Of a stretch of 64,000 nt of DNA, positions 10,802-23,566 are shown in pieces. Under the pieces are notes generated by a model. It was not told the DNA's origin. It searched no databases and saw only the letters and a program-made list of their open reading frames with translations. The DNA comes from Primula veris (lineage: Eukaryota; Streptophyta; Magnoliopsida; Ericales; Primulaceae), in NCBI GenBank assembly GCA_963682055.1, contig OY821745.1, positions 8,067,501 to 8,131,500 on the forward strand, written 5' to 3'. Numbering within the stretch: position 1 is the stretch's first letter; the number at the start of each line of letters is the position of its first letter. The translations under genes and the position numbers were made by a program.

Positions 10802-13800
10802 ATGGTGGTAACAACTGCGGTCACAGGCTCTGACGAGAATTTGCATTCTACTTTTGCGTCCAGATATGTTCGCACTACTCTTCCCAGGTTAAATTTTTTC
10901 AAAAATTCAATGGTATTCTTATTTTTTAATTAATTATGATACTGTTTGGTATTGAATTAGCAAATCTTTCCAATAGTTTTGAAAGTTGACATAGTAGCTT
11001 CTGTATTATTAATTCACTACAAGAAAAAGCATGATTAGCAATGCATATTAGCAAAAGTGATATATATATATATATATATATTAGAGGAACCCCTGCTAGG
11101 ATTCGGTTTTACTTAAGTAGCTAGTCCATACGTGATAAAAATGAGATACCCTTAGAATGATATTGTCTAGATATTCACCAAATCCTTGCCTTATAGAACA
11201 AGGGATATTATTAATTATGAGAATATGTGATGGTGTAATATTGGCTATATGTTTATATTGTAACTAAACCAGAATAAAAGTTTCATATACAAACTTCTTT
11301 TGTTTTTATCCATTTTAACAAATCTTACTTTTTTAATTTGATGGTATACGGTTGTTAAATTTGGGGATATTCATTTTACCATCAATATCAGAATATGGAG
11401 GTAACCTGCCTTTTTCGTGTAGTGTGTTATAATTTAGGAACATTCAATACTAATCCCTAGTTCTTGTAGTGATTTAATTAGTATAAATCTAATTTTTATA
11501 AAATTAGTGTACAAGCAATGTAAATAATTAGTAAACTATACTATTTCCAGTCTGTGAAACTTTTAGGCTATATAAGACAATAAGATATAGTGATATACAT
11601 ATTATCATCTATTGTTGCGGTTACATTTTTTATTTTATTTTTTGTAATTTTGGAGTCTCTTTAATTACTTGACTTTCTAGTTGTTTATTAGTTTAAATTT
11701 TGATTATAAGTATCATATATATTTTTCAATTAGTTCGCATCCTTAATCCGTAACACAGTGTTTGAAATCAATCTACTTTCGAATGTTATCTCATTATTGA
11801 TAACTGACTCTTTGAATTTAAATATCACAAAAAAAGTATTGTGAGCAATGATATTTATACTCAATTTTGGAAGCGCAAAGGGTGTCTGAAGCGTCCCCTT
11901 CTTTCTCATTTTGGACAAACGGCAAAAAGTTCCTTCTGGTTATGCCGCCCGTTGCCCCTATCAGAGATAAGAAGCTGCTACAAGAAAAGATTTTTGCTCT
12001 TTTTTAGTTTCTTAGACCACTTTTTGTTATATGCAAGCTAAACCACTAGATTATGGAATATCAAGAGCCTTATAGCTCTGGTGACAGGTTTATCTGGTGA
12101 ACTTGATAGGCCATAATCTAGTATGATTCGTTACTGGTCTATTTTTGTAATGAGCATAAGCTCCTTAAGAATTTTGTGAACTGCTTTCGAGCTTCTTGAG
12201 TTAGTAACCTGTACTAATTACCAAGTATTTGGTTGTTGCTAATATATGTCCGCTTACCTGCCAAAAGTATTGTGAGCATTGAGACTGAACACCGGATAAT
12301 GCAGGTTGAAGATGCCGAACGAGCCGATACCAAAAGAAGCAGCTTATCAGATAATAAACGATGAGTTGATGTTGGATGGTAACCCGAGGTTGAACCTTGC
12401 TAGCTTTGTTACCACATGGATGGAGCCAGAGTGTGACAAGCTCATTATGGCCTCCACCAACAAGAATTACGTCGACATGGACGAGTATCCTGTTACCACC
12501 GAACTCCAGGCAACTACCCCTCCCTAACAAATTGTGTTGAGATAAATCTGCTTAGACCTTCCTGTTTAAAACTCTAGTTAAATGAAGCCTTACTTTTCTT
12601 AAAAATGAACCAAGTTTTTGGAGTGTGAAACTTCAGGTTGTGTGATAAACTTTCAATGAACGCATCTGTCGAAGAAATGTAATAGACTATCCACTATTAA
12701 CCTTCACCACGAGATAGACTAGCTACAGTTTGCGAGATGACATAGAATTGAACTGATTAGATAACATTTGAGTGTATCATTGTCCCAGAAATAAATATAT
12801 GCATATTAAAGTTTAGTTAAGCCACTTGACTAATTAACTTCATTTGAGTACGTCATATATCTTGCTAAATTATTTTTTCAATGGCCAAGTTTTAGAGATT
12901 TATCGTGAACGTGAGTGAATCCATTTAGTATGAATGTGTGTCTGGATAACTGTCCACTTTATCATAGTCTAAGAAAAAAAATACAAGCATAGTATATCCC
13001 CTGCATTGATTATGCAAAACATTTACGTAATAAAATTGGTATGAAATATTAGCTCCAGAAATTCATTGTTTTCTTACTAATTTTGCGAAACATAAAAATT
13101 CTTCAATCCCTTTGTAGAGACAATGGGACTCATATTTCGTACTTTCGGATTTCCTACCTAACTAGATGGCAAAATTGTAGTATACCAAAGATGTGTTGGA
13201 AAAACATGTGAAAACATGGGTGTTTCCGAATGGTCACTGGACCAACTTTGAGTCATTATTTCGTGTAACAGCGCTGAGTTGCTTATACTGTACTCAACGT
13301 GGTTGAGTAACCGTGTGACGAGCTTCGTAACGGTATATCACATGACCTATTCGGAGAATGGGTGTGAATACAAAGTGGCTTCAAAGTTGGTGCCTCGAAA
13401 GCTCAAATCTGAAAAACCGAAATGGTAAAGGAAAACCATTTAGTATAATCCCATATTGGAAGATTAAGAGTTAATTTTACAATATATATACCATACCAAC
13501 CCATGTAGTTATTAAACTAGCATGTCCACATACACTTAAGAGTATTAGTGTGTACCACACGCTCGCTCGGGTCTCGGGTCTCGGGTCTCGGGCGCGGGCA
13601 CGGGCGCGGGTGTGGGTGTGGGCTTGGGATTTGGGGAATGTCTCGGGTCTCGGGTCTTGGGTCCAAACCCGAATAGGGAGTTTTGTATAAAATACAAAAG
13701 TAGTCCCTAGAGTTTCCAGCAATAGAAACGCCAGCAATGAATGAGATTAAATGCTGCGGTTTCAGAATTGATTGAGCGGATTCTGGGGGTGTAACTCCCA

Positions 13801-16800
13801 GAATTGATGACCAACATTTATGGCTGCGGTTTCATTAGAGCCTATAAAAGGCAACCATCCCCCTCTCATTTCAACACACCATCAAACACACAACTCACAG
13901 CATAAGCATCATATAGAGAGAGAACCGCACCACCAACGTTGTGGTTCGGTGCCGGTTTCCATACGAGCCACTCTGAGATAGAAGTTGTACCTTGGGAACA
14001 AAGTTCCGAAACCAGAAAACTTTAAAGGTGGTTCGGGAAATATTGTTTAAGGGAAACTGCTCAGCAGTTGCCTCTTCTTTTATTTTTCCTGTTTTTTATT
14101 TTTCAGTCATTTACTTTCTGTCCCTTTCATTTCAGTACCGTTTCATTTCTGTAATTTACTTTTCTGTACTGTTTCTTTTCTGTATTTACATTTCAGTACT
14201 GTTTACTTTCAGTCTTTCGATTCTGTAATTTACTTTTCAGTTCTCTAATTTCCAGATTTTACAAAAACCAGTCCGGCAGTTTTTTTATTCAGTAAAACCC
14301 AGACTGGCAGTTTTTTATTTTTTACAAAACAGTCCGGCAGTTTGTTAAAACCAGTCCGGCAGTTTCGTTTTTTACAAAACAGTCCGGCAGTTTCTTAAAA
14401 CCAGTCCGGCAGTTTCTTTTATTCAAAACCAGTCCGGCAGTTTTATTTAAAACCAGTCCGGCAGTTTGTTAAAACCAGTCCGGCAGTTTATGTAAAACCA
14501 GTCCGGCAGTTTATGTGTTAAACCAGTCCGGCAGTTTCTTTATAACAGTCCAGCAGTTTTATTTATTTGTTGAGTCAGGAATTGTAATTTATATTCCAAT
14601 TGTGAGAAATAAAATTGTTATTTCCATTCAGTCCTTTGTCTTTTACATTATTGTCTTTCAATTATTGTATTCGAAATAGTACCAAAACCAACAAGATGAT
14701 CAACTATGAACGACTTTACGAAACATTGTCAGATAAAAGATACAAGAAATGCATTTTTGAGATAAGAATTTTAGATGTATTGGATAGCAATGGTCAAGAT
14801 TCTTATGCACTACATATGTTTGCATTCTGGGTTTATCATTCTCAATATGTCTACCAATGACATGTATATTAAATATTCTTACATGTTTATGTAACAAATG
14901 AAAGCAGAATCGGTGCGTAAACATGATAGCTCGTCTATTCCAAGCCCCTGTTAGGGATGGTGAAGCTGCTATTGGTGTGGGAACAGTGGGTTCATCAGAG
15001 GCAATAATGCTCGCTGGCCTTGCTTTCAAGAGAAAGTGGCAACAGAAAAGAAAATCAGAAAACAAACCCTGCGACAAACCCAACATTGTTACTGGAGCCA
15101 ATGTCCAGGTCCTTACTACATATAATTTTATGTACTTTTAACTATCAAACTCAGCGCTTATGCATATATCTATATCCTATACGAAACTAACGTTGAGAGA
15201 GTACAACTTTCTTTGTGTCTAAACTTTGTAATGTTTATGTGATAACAAAATCAAAGAACTCTTACATAACTACATGAAACTATTGTGTCAAATTAAAGGA
15301 GAACTTTTTTATTGTCGTGAGTCAGAATTTATGTAATGAACTTTTCTTTAAGCCGAATGGCTGGCAACTGGTACATAATTGATAATTCAACAACTTAATT
15401 GATTAGCTGTATAATATATATTTTTAGTTTGGACTTTCTTAATAAATGGATTAATTTTCTCACTCTTGAACAAAATCCTTGTATTCATTGTCTCTTGCTT
15501 AATAGGTGTGTTGGGAAAAGTTTGCTCGATACTTCGAGGTCGAACTGAAAGAGGTTAAACTAAAAGAAGGTTATTATGTGATGGATCCCACAAAGGCAGT
15601 AGAAATGGTTGATGAAAACACTATATGTGTTGCAGCTATACTTGGTTCCACCTTAACCGGTGAATTTGAAGACATAAAACTACTTAACGAACTCCTTGCT
15701 AAAAAGAACAAGCAGACGGGCTGGGAAATACCGATCCATGTGGACGCTGCTAGTGGAGGTTTTATTGCTCCGTTTGTTTACCCGGATCTTGAGTGGGACT
15801 TTCGTTTGCCTTTGGTTAAGAGCATAAATGTGAGTGGCCATAAATACGGGCTCGTTTATCCGGGTGTTGGATGGGTTGTATGGAGGAGCAAAGAGGATTT
15901 GCCGGATGATCTCATTTTTCACATTAACTATCTTGGATCCGATCAACCCACTTTCACGCTTAACTTCTCAAAAGGTTAAGCTTTATTTCTTTTACGATGT
16001 GAACACTAGTAATACTTGTACACCTTTTCGAAGCATATTTACTATATGGATTAGATATGTTGTTTATGAAAATAACAGTTCTCATATAATATGGACAGGT
16101 TCAAGTCAAATAATTGCCCAGTATTACCAATTTATAAGACTCGGTTTTGAGGTAAGTGATATGCTTATCATAAAAACTTTTCAATCTTGTGAAAGGCCAT
16201 CACTCATGACCAACCTATAACGATAGATTAGATCATTACAGATGATATAAAAGAGAATGAAATTACTAAAAGGACAGTTTATTAATTATTTTTGCCCTTG
16301 TTTTCCTAGTTGATCCATAAAGCAGTTAATTTTCTGAATCATCCCACTACAAGAAACTGTGAGGAGAGCTAGAGACATTTTTTTGCTATCCAAATGTCAG
16401 ATGGTAAGGTGGGTGTCGCTAATTTTATCAACAGTTTAGCAACAAATGTTGCATGTGTCTATTTGCTAGACTGTAACTAAATTTAGCGACAACTCACACT
16501 ATCCTAACATTTTCTTGTAAGGTATCCTGAGCTATAAAAAGGATTGGTGAGGTCCAGAACCGATATCAAGATGCTAACCCTCGACAATATCCATTCATTT
16601 TCTATTATCTTAAATTTTGTCAGAAAAATAAAAGCAAGATAAAAATTCCGACTTATATTTGTCCTCGTATTTACAGGGTTACAAGGACATCATGTTGAAT
16701 TGCATAGAGAACGCAAAGGCGCTAAAAGAAGGAATAAGGAAGATGGGAAAATTTGACATAGTGTCCAAAGACACGGGGGTTCCCTTGGTGGCATTCTCTG

Positions 16801-17141
16801 TCAAAGAAACGGAGAAATACAGCGTCTTCGAGATATCAGAGTCTCTTAGGAGATTCGGATGGATCGTTCCTGCATACACAATGCCGCCAGATGCCCAACG
16901 TATTGCCGTTTTGCGAGTCGTTATAAGAGAGGATTTTAGCCGAAGTCTGGCGGAGAGGCTCGTTAATGACCTCGAGAAAGTTGTCAAGGACTTGGAGGCC
17001 TTTCCACCTCCTTCGTCATCGAAAGCTTCTGTGGATGATGGTGAGAATTTTCATAAAAAAGGTGCCAGGGAGACTCAGGACGAGGTAGCTAAACACTGGA
17101 GAAAGGTGGTTGATGATAAGAGAACTAGTCGAGTTTGTTAA
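10802..17141 (+). CDS. GAD: Glutamate decarboxylase (PLP-dependent, calmodulin-regulated)
   Basis: Cytosolic enzyme converting L-glutamate to GABA and CO2 with pyridoxal phosphate, the entry step of the GABA shunt. Six exons: 10802-10887, 12305-12509, 14908-15108, 15506-15974, 16099-16151, 16677-17141; 1479 nt, 492 aa, usual for plants. The N-terminus has [12 protein letters not shown], then [38 protein letters not shown] and [13 protein letters not shown]. The PLP-binding lysine lies in INVSGHKYG (about residue 277), and [14 protein letters not shown] and [10 protein letters not shown] follow. The tail [11 protein letters not shown] plus lysines and arginines before RVC matches the calmodulin-binding domain, so Ca2+/calmodulin activation is expected. 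Intron 2 begins GC (CAG/GCAACT at 12509/12510) rather than GT; other introns are GT-AG. Introns hold a CACTA element, a solo LTR and another small CACTA-like element. The reading frame is intact. Confidence 0.97.
11015..11471. mobile_element. Small non-autonomous CACTA-type element in GAD intron 1 (457 bp)
   Basis: Begins CACTACAAGAA and ends TTCTTGTAGTG, a perfect 11-bp inverted terminal repeat. It is flanked by the 3-bp duplication ATT (11012-11014 and 11472-11474). CACTA ends plus a 3-bp TSD define CACTA (En/Spm) elements. It contains a (TA)n tract at about 11060-11082 and no coding capacity. The equivalent position of the upstream GAD duplicate (near 8347) lacks it. Confidence 0.88.
13569..13662 (+). 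other. Potential G-quadruplex tract in the solo LTR
   Basis: The plus strand carries at least eleven GGG runs separated by 3-4 nt (GGGTCTCGGGTCTCGGG, then CGC, CAC, CGC, TGT, TGT, CTT and ATTT spacers), with three more GGG runs at about 13644-13662. It lies about 200-280 bp upstream of the LTR TATA box and is on the GAD sense strand, so the intronic RNA would also carry it. Such tracts fit the G3 plus short-loop rule for quadruplex folding; formation is inferred. Confidence 0.7.
14252..14562 (+). repeat. Tandem repeat, about 12 copies, unit about 23-30 bp, in the solo LTR
   Basis: Unit core AAAACCAGTCCGGCAGTTT with 3-12 nt variable T-rich spacers. Most copies keep CAGTCCGGCAG exactly; two are CAGACTGGCAG and CAGTCCAGCAG. 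The array ends about 350 bp before GAD exon 3, in the 3' half of the LTR. Confidence 0.9.
16345..16523. mobile_element. Degenerate CACTA-like MITE in GAD intron 5
   Basis: Begins CACTACAAGAAA and ends TTTCTTGTAAGG, an imperfect inverted repeat of it. TCC (or ATCC) occurs directly before and just after. Internal GTCGCTAATTT and TTTAGCGACAA words are typical of CACTA-derived miniature elements. The right end has small changes, so boundaries are approximate. Confidence 0.6.
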
Positions 17142-20100
17142 ATCAAATATATATATATATACCTTATATGTGCATTGCATTTTATTTGGGTTTACGGCAA
17201 AGACAGTTTGAGTGAATGAAATAATTAAGGAACCGTAAGTTCTACCTATGGTTAAATTCAAGAGAGAAACGAAATGTGCAAAAGTTTGCAAGATAGCAAG
17301 TTATTATCTTTTGCATTTTCTTGTGCTGCAATTAACATTTCTTCATGGCTGCTTTTGTTTGGACAACAAAATTTATCACACGCATAGGAGATCGCGAGTC
17401 TTTATAAAAATTCACTAGTCTTTCTATGCAGTACGACATTATGGAAAAATCAAAATTTTGGCGTAATTATCCATCAAAAATTTATTCTCAGATTAGGTAT
17501 AAACTTTGATGTTGAGTTGATATGCTCCAATTCTTAAATATAAGTTACCTGGGTTTTTGGATATGAATGAAGTCCGACAATACGTAGTAATTTTGATACT
17601 CCGAAAATATGTACTAAACACCAACTTTCCCGACATTATTTACATGCAGTTGGAAACATTAATTCCTTTGATTTCGTAAACTTCGATGAGCCTGGACAGA
17701 GAAAATCGGAATAAACTTGCCCTTGCCACGTCGATCGGTGAGAAGCCCGCTATAGCTCTCCCATTGATCACAAACCCTCAGCTTCACAATGAAGTGATCA
17801 CTTCAGAAAATATATAACTCATTGCTCATAAAAGAGGTGGTCTCTCAACTCGGAACCAATATATCCCACGAACACTCTAGATGTACATGGACCAGCTTCA
17901 TTCTTTGCAGGTGATCAAATGTCGAAAGTCAGCTCAAGGATACTGAGTCACTGACCGAACCCAGCAGACTAATATGAAGTATAAAAATTCGATAAATAGG
18001 AAATATTAATTCTTGACATTATCAAATAAAAATCAAAAAGGAAGTCTTGGGGAGTTAGTTTTCTAACAATTCGATGTTTAATTATGAACATTTCTATAAT
18101 CTATTAACTTACGTAAATAGTTTTCTAGAAATATAGGACACCACATGTCACTGATTATTACAATTAATAATATATATTTTCTTCACAGACCAAAAATATC
18201 AATTAGCTAAGTTACGTAAATTTAATATGTTTGTTCTTTAACCATGTATAACCTTATAACAAACTCAGCTCACGCCTCATTATAACTAAAATGCATATCA
18301 ACTGAGGCAATTTTCTGAACTATTATTGTACTTGTCTTCTAAGTTTGAAACTTGGAATAACATTTGGTGAAAACTGGGAGAAAAAAGATAGCATAATTTA
18401 CTAAATATTGTCCTGAGTCAATGCTAATATCAACAAAAAAACTACAATTTAGGTGACTTAGTAAGTTGTTGCTAGTTGAAGAAAACGGCTAAGGTAGCGG
18501 TGACAGTTAGCAAACTCATGTATAATCGTCACATTAACGTAATTAAGTTGTTGAAATATAGGAGAGAGATTTAGTTCTATGCCCATCATTTAACAAACAT
18601 TTTCTCCAAACTAACTTTTCTAAGTAGGCCAACGGTCAAAGGAAGACCATTGTCCCAATTCACATATTTTATAAGTTGTAATCATAACGTCATTTTTCAC
18701 CAACCAAGTTATTAAATCATTCCTATTTAAGTTTTGGCTTGAACTTCTATTTTTCCTTGAACTCTTAGTAGTAAAACAGAATACCTGAATTCAACCGATC
18801 CAATTTTTTTTTTGTTGCGAAATCACTGAAATGAATGAGTTTTTTATCATAAAAAAATTCCCTCTTTTTTTTTACTAATGTGAATTTTAACGATTAGTAA
18901 TAATAATAATATGAGTTAGTTTAATTTGGTATACACAATAAACTTATTGTTTATGGAATTCTATATCTAATTCTATTAAAAAATTTAGTTAAATAAAAAA
19001 GAATCAATCCAATTAAACTTGCCTCTTGCTAGCACAAGACGCTAGCTAGGTTAGGGAAAATACACCCAAACAATCTAGATTTGATCAAGAACCAAAGTGA
19101 AAAGGGAATGAAGCAAAGCAAGCATAGTCTACAATTGCGGAAAAGAATGAAAAAAGTTGTGACGGAGAAAGAGGATCGTAGTTCGATAACTTTTTTTAAT
19201 GTTAGTTTATGGCGTTAATCCGTGTTACAATTTCGGAAATTGTTTTTTCAGGCATATATATATATATTGTATACTGCTAAAGTACGAAAAAATGATTAGG
19301 TTATTAATTTCAAACGATACACCAAATCTAGGAAAACAGGGACCGGGTCACGACTATATGTTGAAATTTATATAATTTATGGAACTTTTCAACGTCATTT
19401 AAGTATATATATCGGATTATATATATACAGCTCCTCCGTCAAAACCACGTGACTTGGAAAATAATTAGCTAATTTAATTGGTTAGGATTTATTAGGAATG
19501 CCTGAAAACTGATCAAAGACCTAAAATACCTGCTTGCATAACCAGATTAACGTGGGAGATTGGTTTTTACTTTCCATCACTAGTAATTAGTTGTTAGAAT
19601 AGTGACGGGAGCTGCTACGGTTAATTTTGCTCTGTCATGTTTAGCATTTTTTTTTCCATCTAAGTGACTGTTTCACGACGACTTTTGGTCGTAGCTAATC
19701 TTTTTAATATTATATATAAGTAATATTTTTTCTACGAGTTAGGATTTTTAATTGAACTTCTTCTTCTTGGTGATATTGTTACAGGGTCTTTTAATGTACA
19801 TGCATGCAGTAGGGATCATGGGCTGCAATAATTTTGGGATTCATTTTTGAAAAAAGTGAATGGGAAATTATGGCATGTATAAAAAAAAAAAAAGGAGAGG
19901 AAAGACAAGTTCCTCAGATATGAAGAAAAAAGAGAAAATAAAGAAGTGCATGCAAGAGAATGAGAAGAAAGGGAAATGATAGAAAATATATAGCAGCTAA
20001 AATTTGAGTTTTTTGTCCCTTTATGTGTTTCATATTTAATTTATCTTTCTTTATCGAAGTAGTTCGTGATGCAATATTTTATGATTAGGTTTTGTATCTC

Positions 20101-20970
20101 ATGTATCCCCTAAAATAACCAGTATATAGCAAGCACCCACATATGCCCGACCCTACAAGAAACTAACAATTGGTTTAGAGACAAAAACATTTTTATTTCT
20201 CAAAATATAACATCATGAATTAAGATAGATTTATAAACAAACTTAAATTATCTTATTATATTGGTATGATATTGGCTTTAGAGACGTATTTTCTTTAAAA
20301 AAAAAATTTGGCCTCTAAATATCTAGACTGTGAACAAATTTATTTTTGTTCATGATCAGTTAAACCATCGAGGCAAACTTCCGATGCTTTCTATTATATT
20401 TCTCTCCAAATCAATTATGGTGCCATGGTGTTAAATTTGCATATTTTGCCTGAGATTCATTTTCAGTTAAAATAATATGACTTCTACCGTTTACCAGCTT
20501 GTATGGTTTAACTAACCATTAACTGGAATACTACGATACCTAAATTTAATTCCTTCATTCAAATAAAACATTATTGAATATATTATTTTAAACCATTATG
20601 AAATATTTGGGGAGACTTCGTCACTTGAGCAAGTACCATGCATGAAGTGGATAATTAGTATATTACAAGATTAATGTATATTTTATATAATTAGACATTT
20701 TGTTTAGTGAATACAGTCGGGGAGCTGCAATTTCTGCCTTTAATTTTTCATATGTACATAAAAAAAATATATTTTTAACAAAATCAACAAAACCTAGCTA
20801 GCATTTATCATTCTCATGTTATGAAGAAAAAAATCATATGAAACAGAAGCACACAACCCTTCTTATTTGAGATTTCCTCCCTTGTTTTTCTTACTTTTAA
20901 AGGATCCCGAAATTGATATCAATAAACATTCTTATTTCTTTTAACTAAATGTTGTAATATATATAAACTA
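17142..20970. other. Intergenic DNA between GAD and MYB, no gene recognised
   Basis: AT-rich spacer. A less AT-rich stretch at about 17690-17960 could be an old transposon relic but shows no protein similarity I can name. CCTACAAGAAAC at about 20154 resembles a CACTA-type end without a partner. Poly-A/T runs and short TA repeats are scattered through it. Confidence 0.5.
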
Positions 20971-21473
20971 ACGTACCACGTGTGCACAACTTACATTTCA
21001 AAGCAAAAAAAAAAAAAAAAAGAGTAATATTTGTAGGTGGGTTATAAGTAGACGTTGCAGGTTAGAAACTGAGAAAGATGTTGAAAGAAGAACGAAACTC
21101 ATCCCACCAACACCAAGCAACCTTTCTTCTCTCTATTTCTATATCTAGAATTAATATTTATATAGTATAATTTATCGATACATATATAATACATTAGTTT
21201 TTACTTAATTAATATATTAAGTTGAAAGGATTTGTAAGTTTGTTAGCCTAGACGTTGCATCAATCGCTGAAGAAGGTCTTTCCAAACCCCTCCAACATTC
21301 TTATTAATATATAAATAATCTACAACTTTATAACCAACTATTTCTTCATCATTCTATCTCATTTTAGCCTAGCTATCCCATAAATATACATAGATAGGAA
21401 ACCCTAACTAGGATTACTTTTTTTTTTTCTTTAAAAAAACGATATCTTGGTTGTTGCATAATCATTATATGAG
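20971..21473 (+). promoter_or_regulatory. Upstream region of the MYB gene
   Basis: Contains a G-box core in CCACGTGTGC at about 20977-20986 and a TATATAAATAA element at about 21309-21319. The latter is about 155 bp before the start codon, a plausible TATA box giving a leader of roughly 120 bp. Roles are inferred from position. Confidence 0.4.
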
Positions 21474-23566
21474 ATGTGTAGTCGAGGCCATTGGAGGCCT
21501 TCTGAAGATGAAAAGCTTCGGGAGCTTGTCGAACGCTATGGTCCGCATAATTGGAATTCCATTGCTGAGAAGCTACAAGGAAGATCAGGTGTGAACCATG
21601 CATAGAGCAATTCTATCTTTTTATCAGTCAAACGAGGCTAACAATTGTTACAAATTTTAGACATAGAATATGCGTATGTGTATTTTATTGGATTGAAAGA
21701 TCATACTTGATAATCGTGAATCCCGATTTGTGACAAATAGTGCTGAAATTTGTATTCGAACTAACGTTTTTTCGTTCATCTCTATGTGTCGGCTCATGTT
21801 CGTCTTTACTAAAATTATACTGATGGCAATTACTTTCTTCAGAGAGGAGTATATGTTTTACAAATTAAATAAACCCTATATATATTTTGTTTAGTTCTAA
21901 TATTTTGTAACTAGCAATGGGAGTAAACAATAAAAAAAGTATTGTCAATATGTATGTATACGTGCATTGTGTCTATATTTTCTGGTTGTATAATGTTTAT
22001 TTCCAGTGTAGATTTAAGAAACTTATTAGAGGAAGTTTAGGCCAGAAAAGCAAACCGAAAATAATAGTCCGGTGCCAAAAAAGAAGAAGTTAAACTTTGG
22101 CATTGCACGCATAGGTTGGTTTCACAAATCGAAATTGTTGATACACAAGAGTGGTGGTGAAAATTAGATAGAAATGTGGAATGCATTATACGCCTAGCAA
22201 ATTAATTATGTCATTTAATTCTTTTGATTATGCCCTACTAATCAAAACCACAGATCCACCGGATCATAGATACTCTTACCAAGTTTATATGTCAATTTTA
22301 AAATAATGAAAATACGGAAGAAAATTAATTGGTTCAAAGTAAATTTATTAAAGACATGAAAGTTTTTTTTTATTGAAAGGTTATTAACAAATAAGTTTTG
22401 TTATGAAATAAATCATCTAATCACTTTTCTTATTTTGTGTTGGTATGTGTCTGGATATAGTATGATTCAAGAGATGTAATAAAGATATAAGTGTCTTTCT
22501 TGTTGTCATAAACCCAAATATGTGAATTATGATCTAGAAGTGTGGATATATCTTAATGTATAAGAAATGTAAAAAATTATTGGTTTTATTACTAATACGT
22601 ACGTTGCTATATATCAACATAATTTAGGTAAAAGTTGTAGACTGAGATGGTTTAACCAATTAGACCCAAGAATAAAGCGAACTCCATTCACGGATGAAGA
22701 GGAGGAGAAATTGCTTTCCTCTCACCGTCTGCATGGTAATCGATGGTCCATTATCGCAAGGCTTTTTCCTGGTCGTACAGACAATGCAGTAAAAAATCAT
22801 TTCCATGTAATTATGGCGCGAAAATGTAGAGAAAGATCAAGGACCGACAAAAAAGGAGCATCTCAAACAGTATTGACTGATAAAAGGGGCTGTTCTTTGA
22901 TGCAAAATTCGCATCTCAATCGTGAATCAAAGAATTATTTGCCTTCTTTCGAGTACTCGTCAACATATGCTCACTCTCCCGTTTTCAGAGACATCTTTAT
23001 TGGCAACACTCTATTTCCTCAATTGATCAACATGCATCAGGGTAAGAGTCTTGTTACATTGTTTTAGGAAAATGGTTTTTGTTTACTATTACACACTATG
23101 ATAGTAAATATTCCACATTGATATCTACATGAGCTTCCTTATATTTATAATTAATTTAAGCAAAATTTCAAATTTGGCCATCCAATGTACTCTATCATAT
23201 GCTCTCTATATTTACTATTTTGTTCTCTTGATTCCTTCGTAAAATTTGGAAGACATATTACAGTATTACTGTGGAATAGCCTAATTAATATTAAACGAGC
23301 TAAGTACTCATCACTAGTATTTCAAATTTAGATATGCTATGAAATAATGAATATACGCCCGAAAAGAAAAAAATACAGACTCAGATAGCTAGAGTAGACG
23401 GGTCTTCTGATACTTGTTTATTGTACATTTTGCAGAGAAGAAGCCTGTGGAGTTCTATGACTTTCTAAATGTAAATACAAACTCAAATACAAGCGAATTG
23501 ACGGAGAATCTGAGGAAAGACGACGATGAGGTGGAACAAGAACTGCCTTTCATAGATTTCTTATAA
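21474..23566 (+). CDS. R2R3-MYB transcription factor, MYB52/MYB54 type
   Basis: Nuclear DNA-binding regulator. Three exons: 21474-21588, 22628-23041, 23436-23566; 660 nt, 219 aa, all GT-AG with phase-1 junctions. The start ATG gives MCSRGHWRPSEDEKL, matching the usual beginning of this clade. R2 has tryptophans at about 7, 27 and 46 (GHWRP, HNWNSIAEKL, CRLRWFNQL). R3 begins PFTDEEEEKLL and contains GNRWSIIARLFPGRTDNAVKNH. The third tryptophan of R3 is phenylalanine here (NHFHVIMAR instead of NHWHVIMAR). The C-terminus KKPVEFYDFLNVNTNS and the ending LPFIDFL match Arabidopsis MYB52/54 (subgroup 21), regulators linked to secondary-wall and boundary development. The first two exons are split in R2, as usual for the family. 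Orthology is by memory. Confidence 0.95.

Larger units (their letters stand above)
13194..14693 (+). mobile_element. Solo LTR (1500 bp) in GAD intron 2
   Basis: Starts TGTTGG and ends CCAACA, flanked by a perfect 5-bp target-site duplication AGATG (13189-13193 and 14694-14698). Inside are promoter-like features on the plus strand: CATATTGGAAGAT at about 13454, a TATA box CCTATAAAAGG at about 13842, and a short leader-like CAACACACC stretch after it. There is no internal retroviral domain between paired LTRs, so this is a solo LTR left after recombination between two LTRs. A strongly G-rich tract and a 12-copy tandem repeat lie within it. The parent superfamily cannot be read from an LTR alone. 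Confidence 0.92.

Noticed and set aside
14252..14562. Regularly repeated CAGTCCGGCAG units resembling a CRISPR array
   Set aside because: Spacers are short, T-rich and not unique, and the array lies inside an LTR in a plant intron; it is an ordinary tandem repeat.
20150..20170. CCTACAAGAAAC as the left end of a CACTA element
   Set aside because: No matching TTCTTGTAG end within a few kb and no target duplication.
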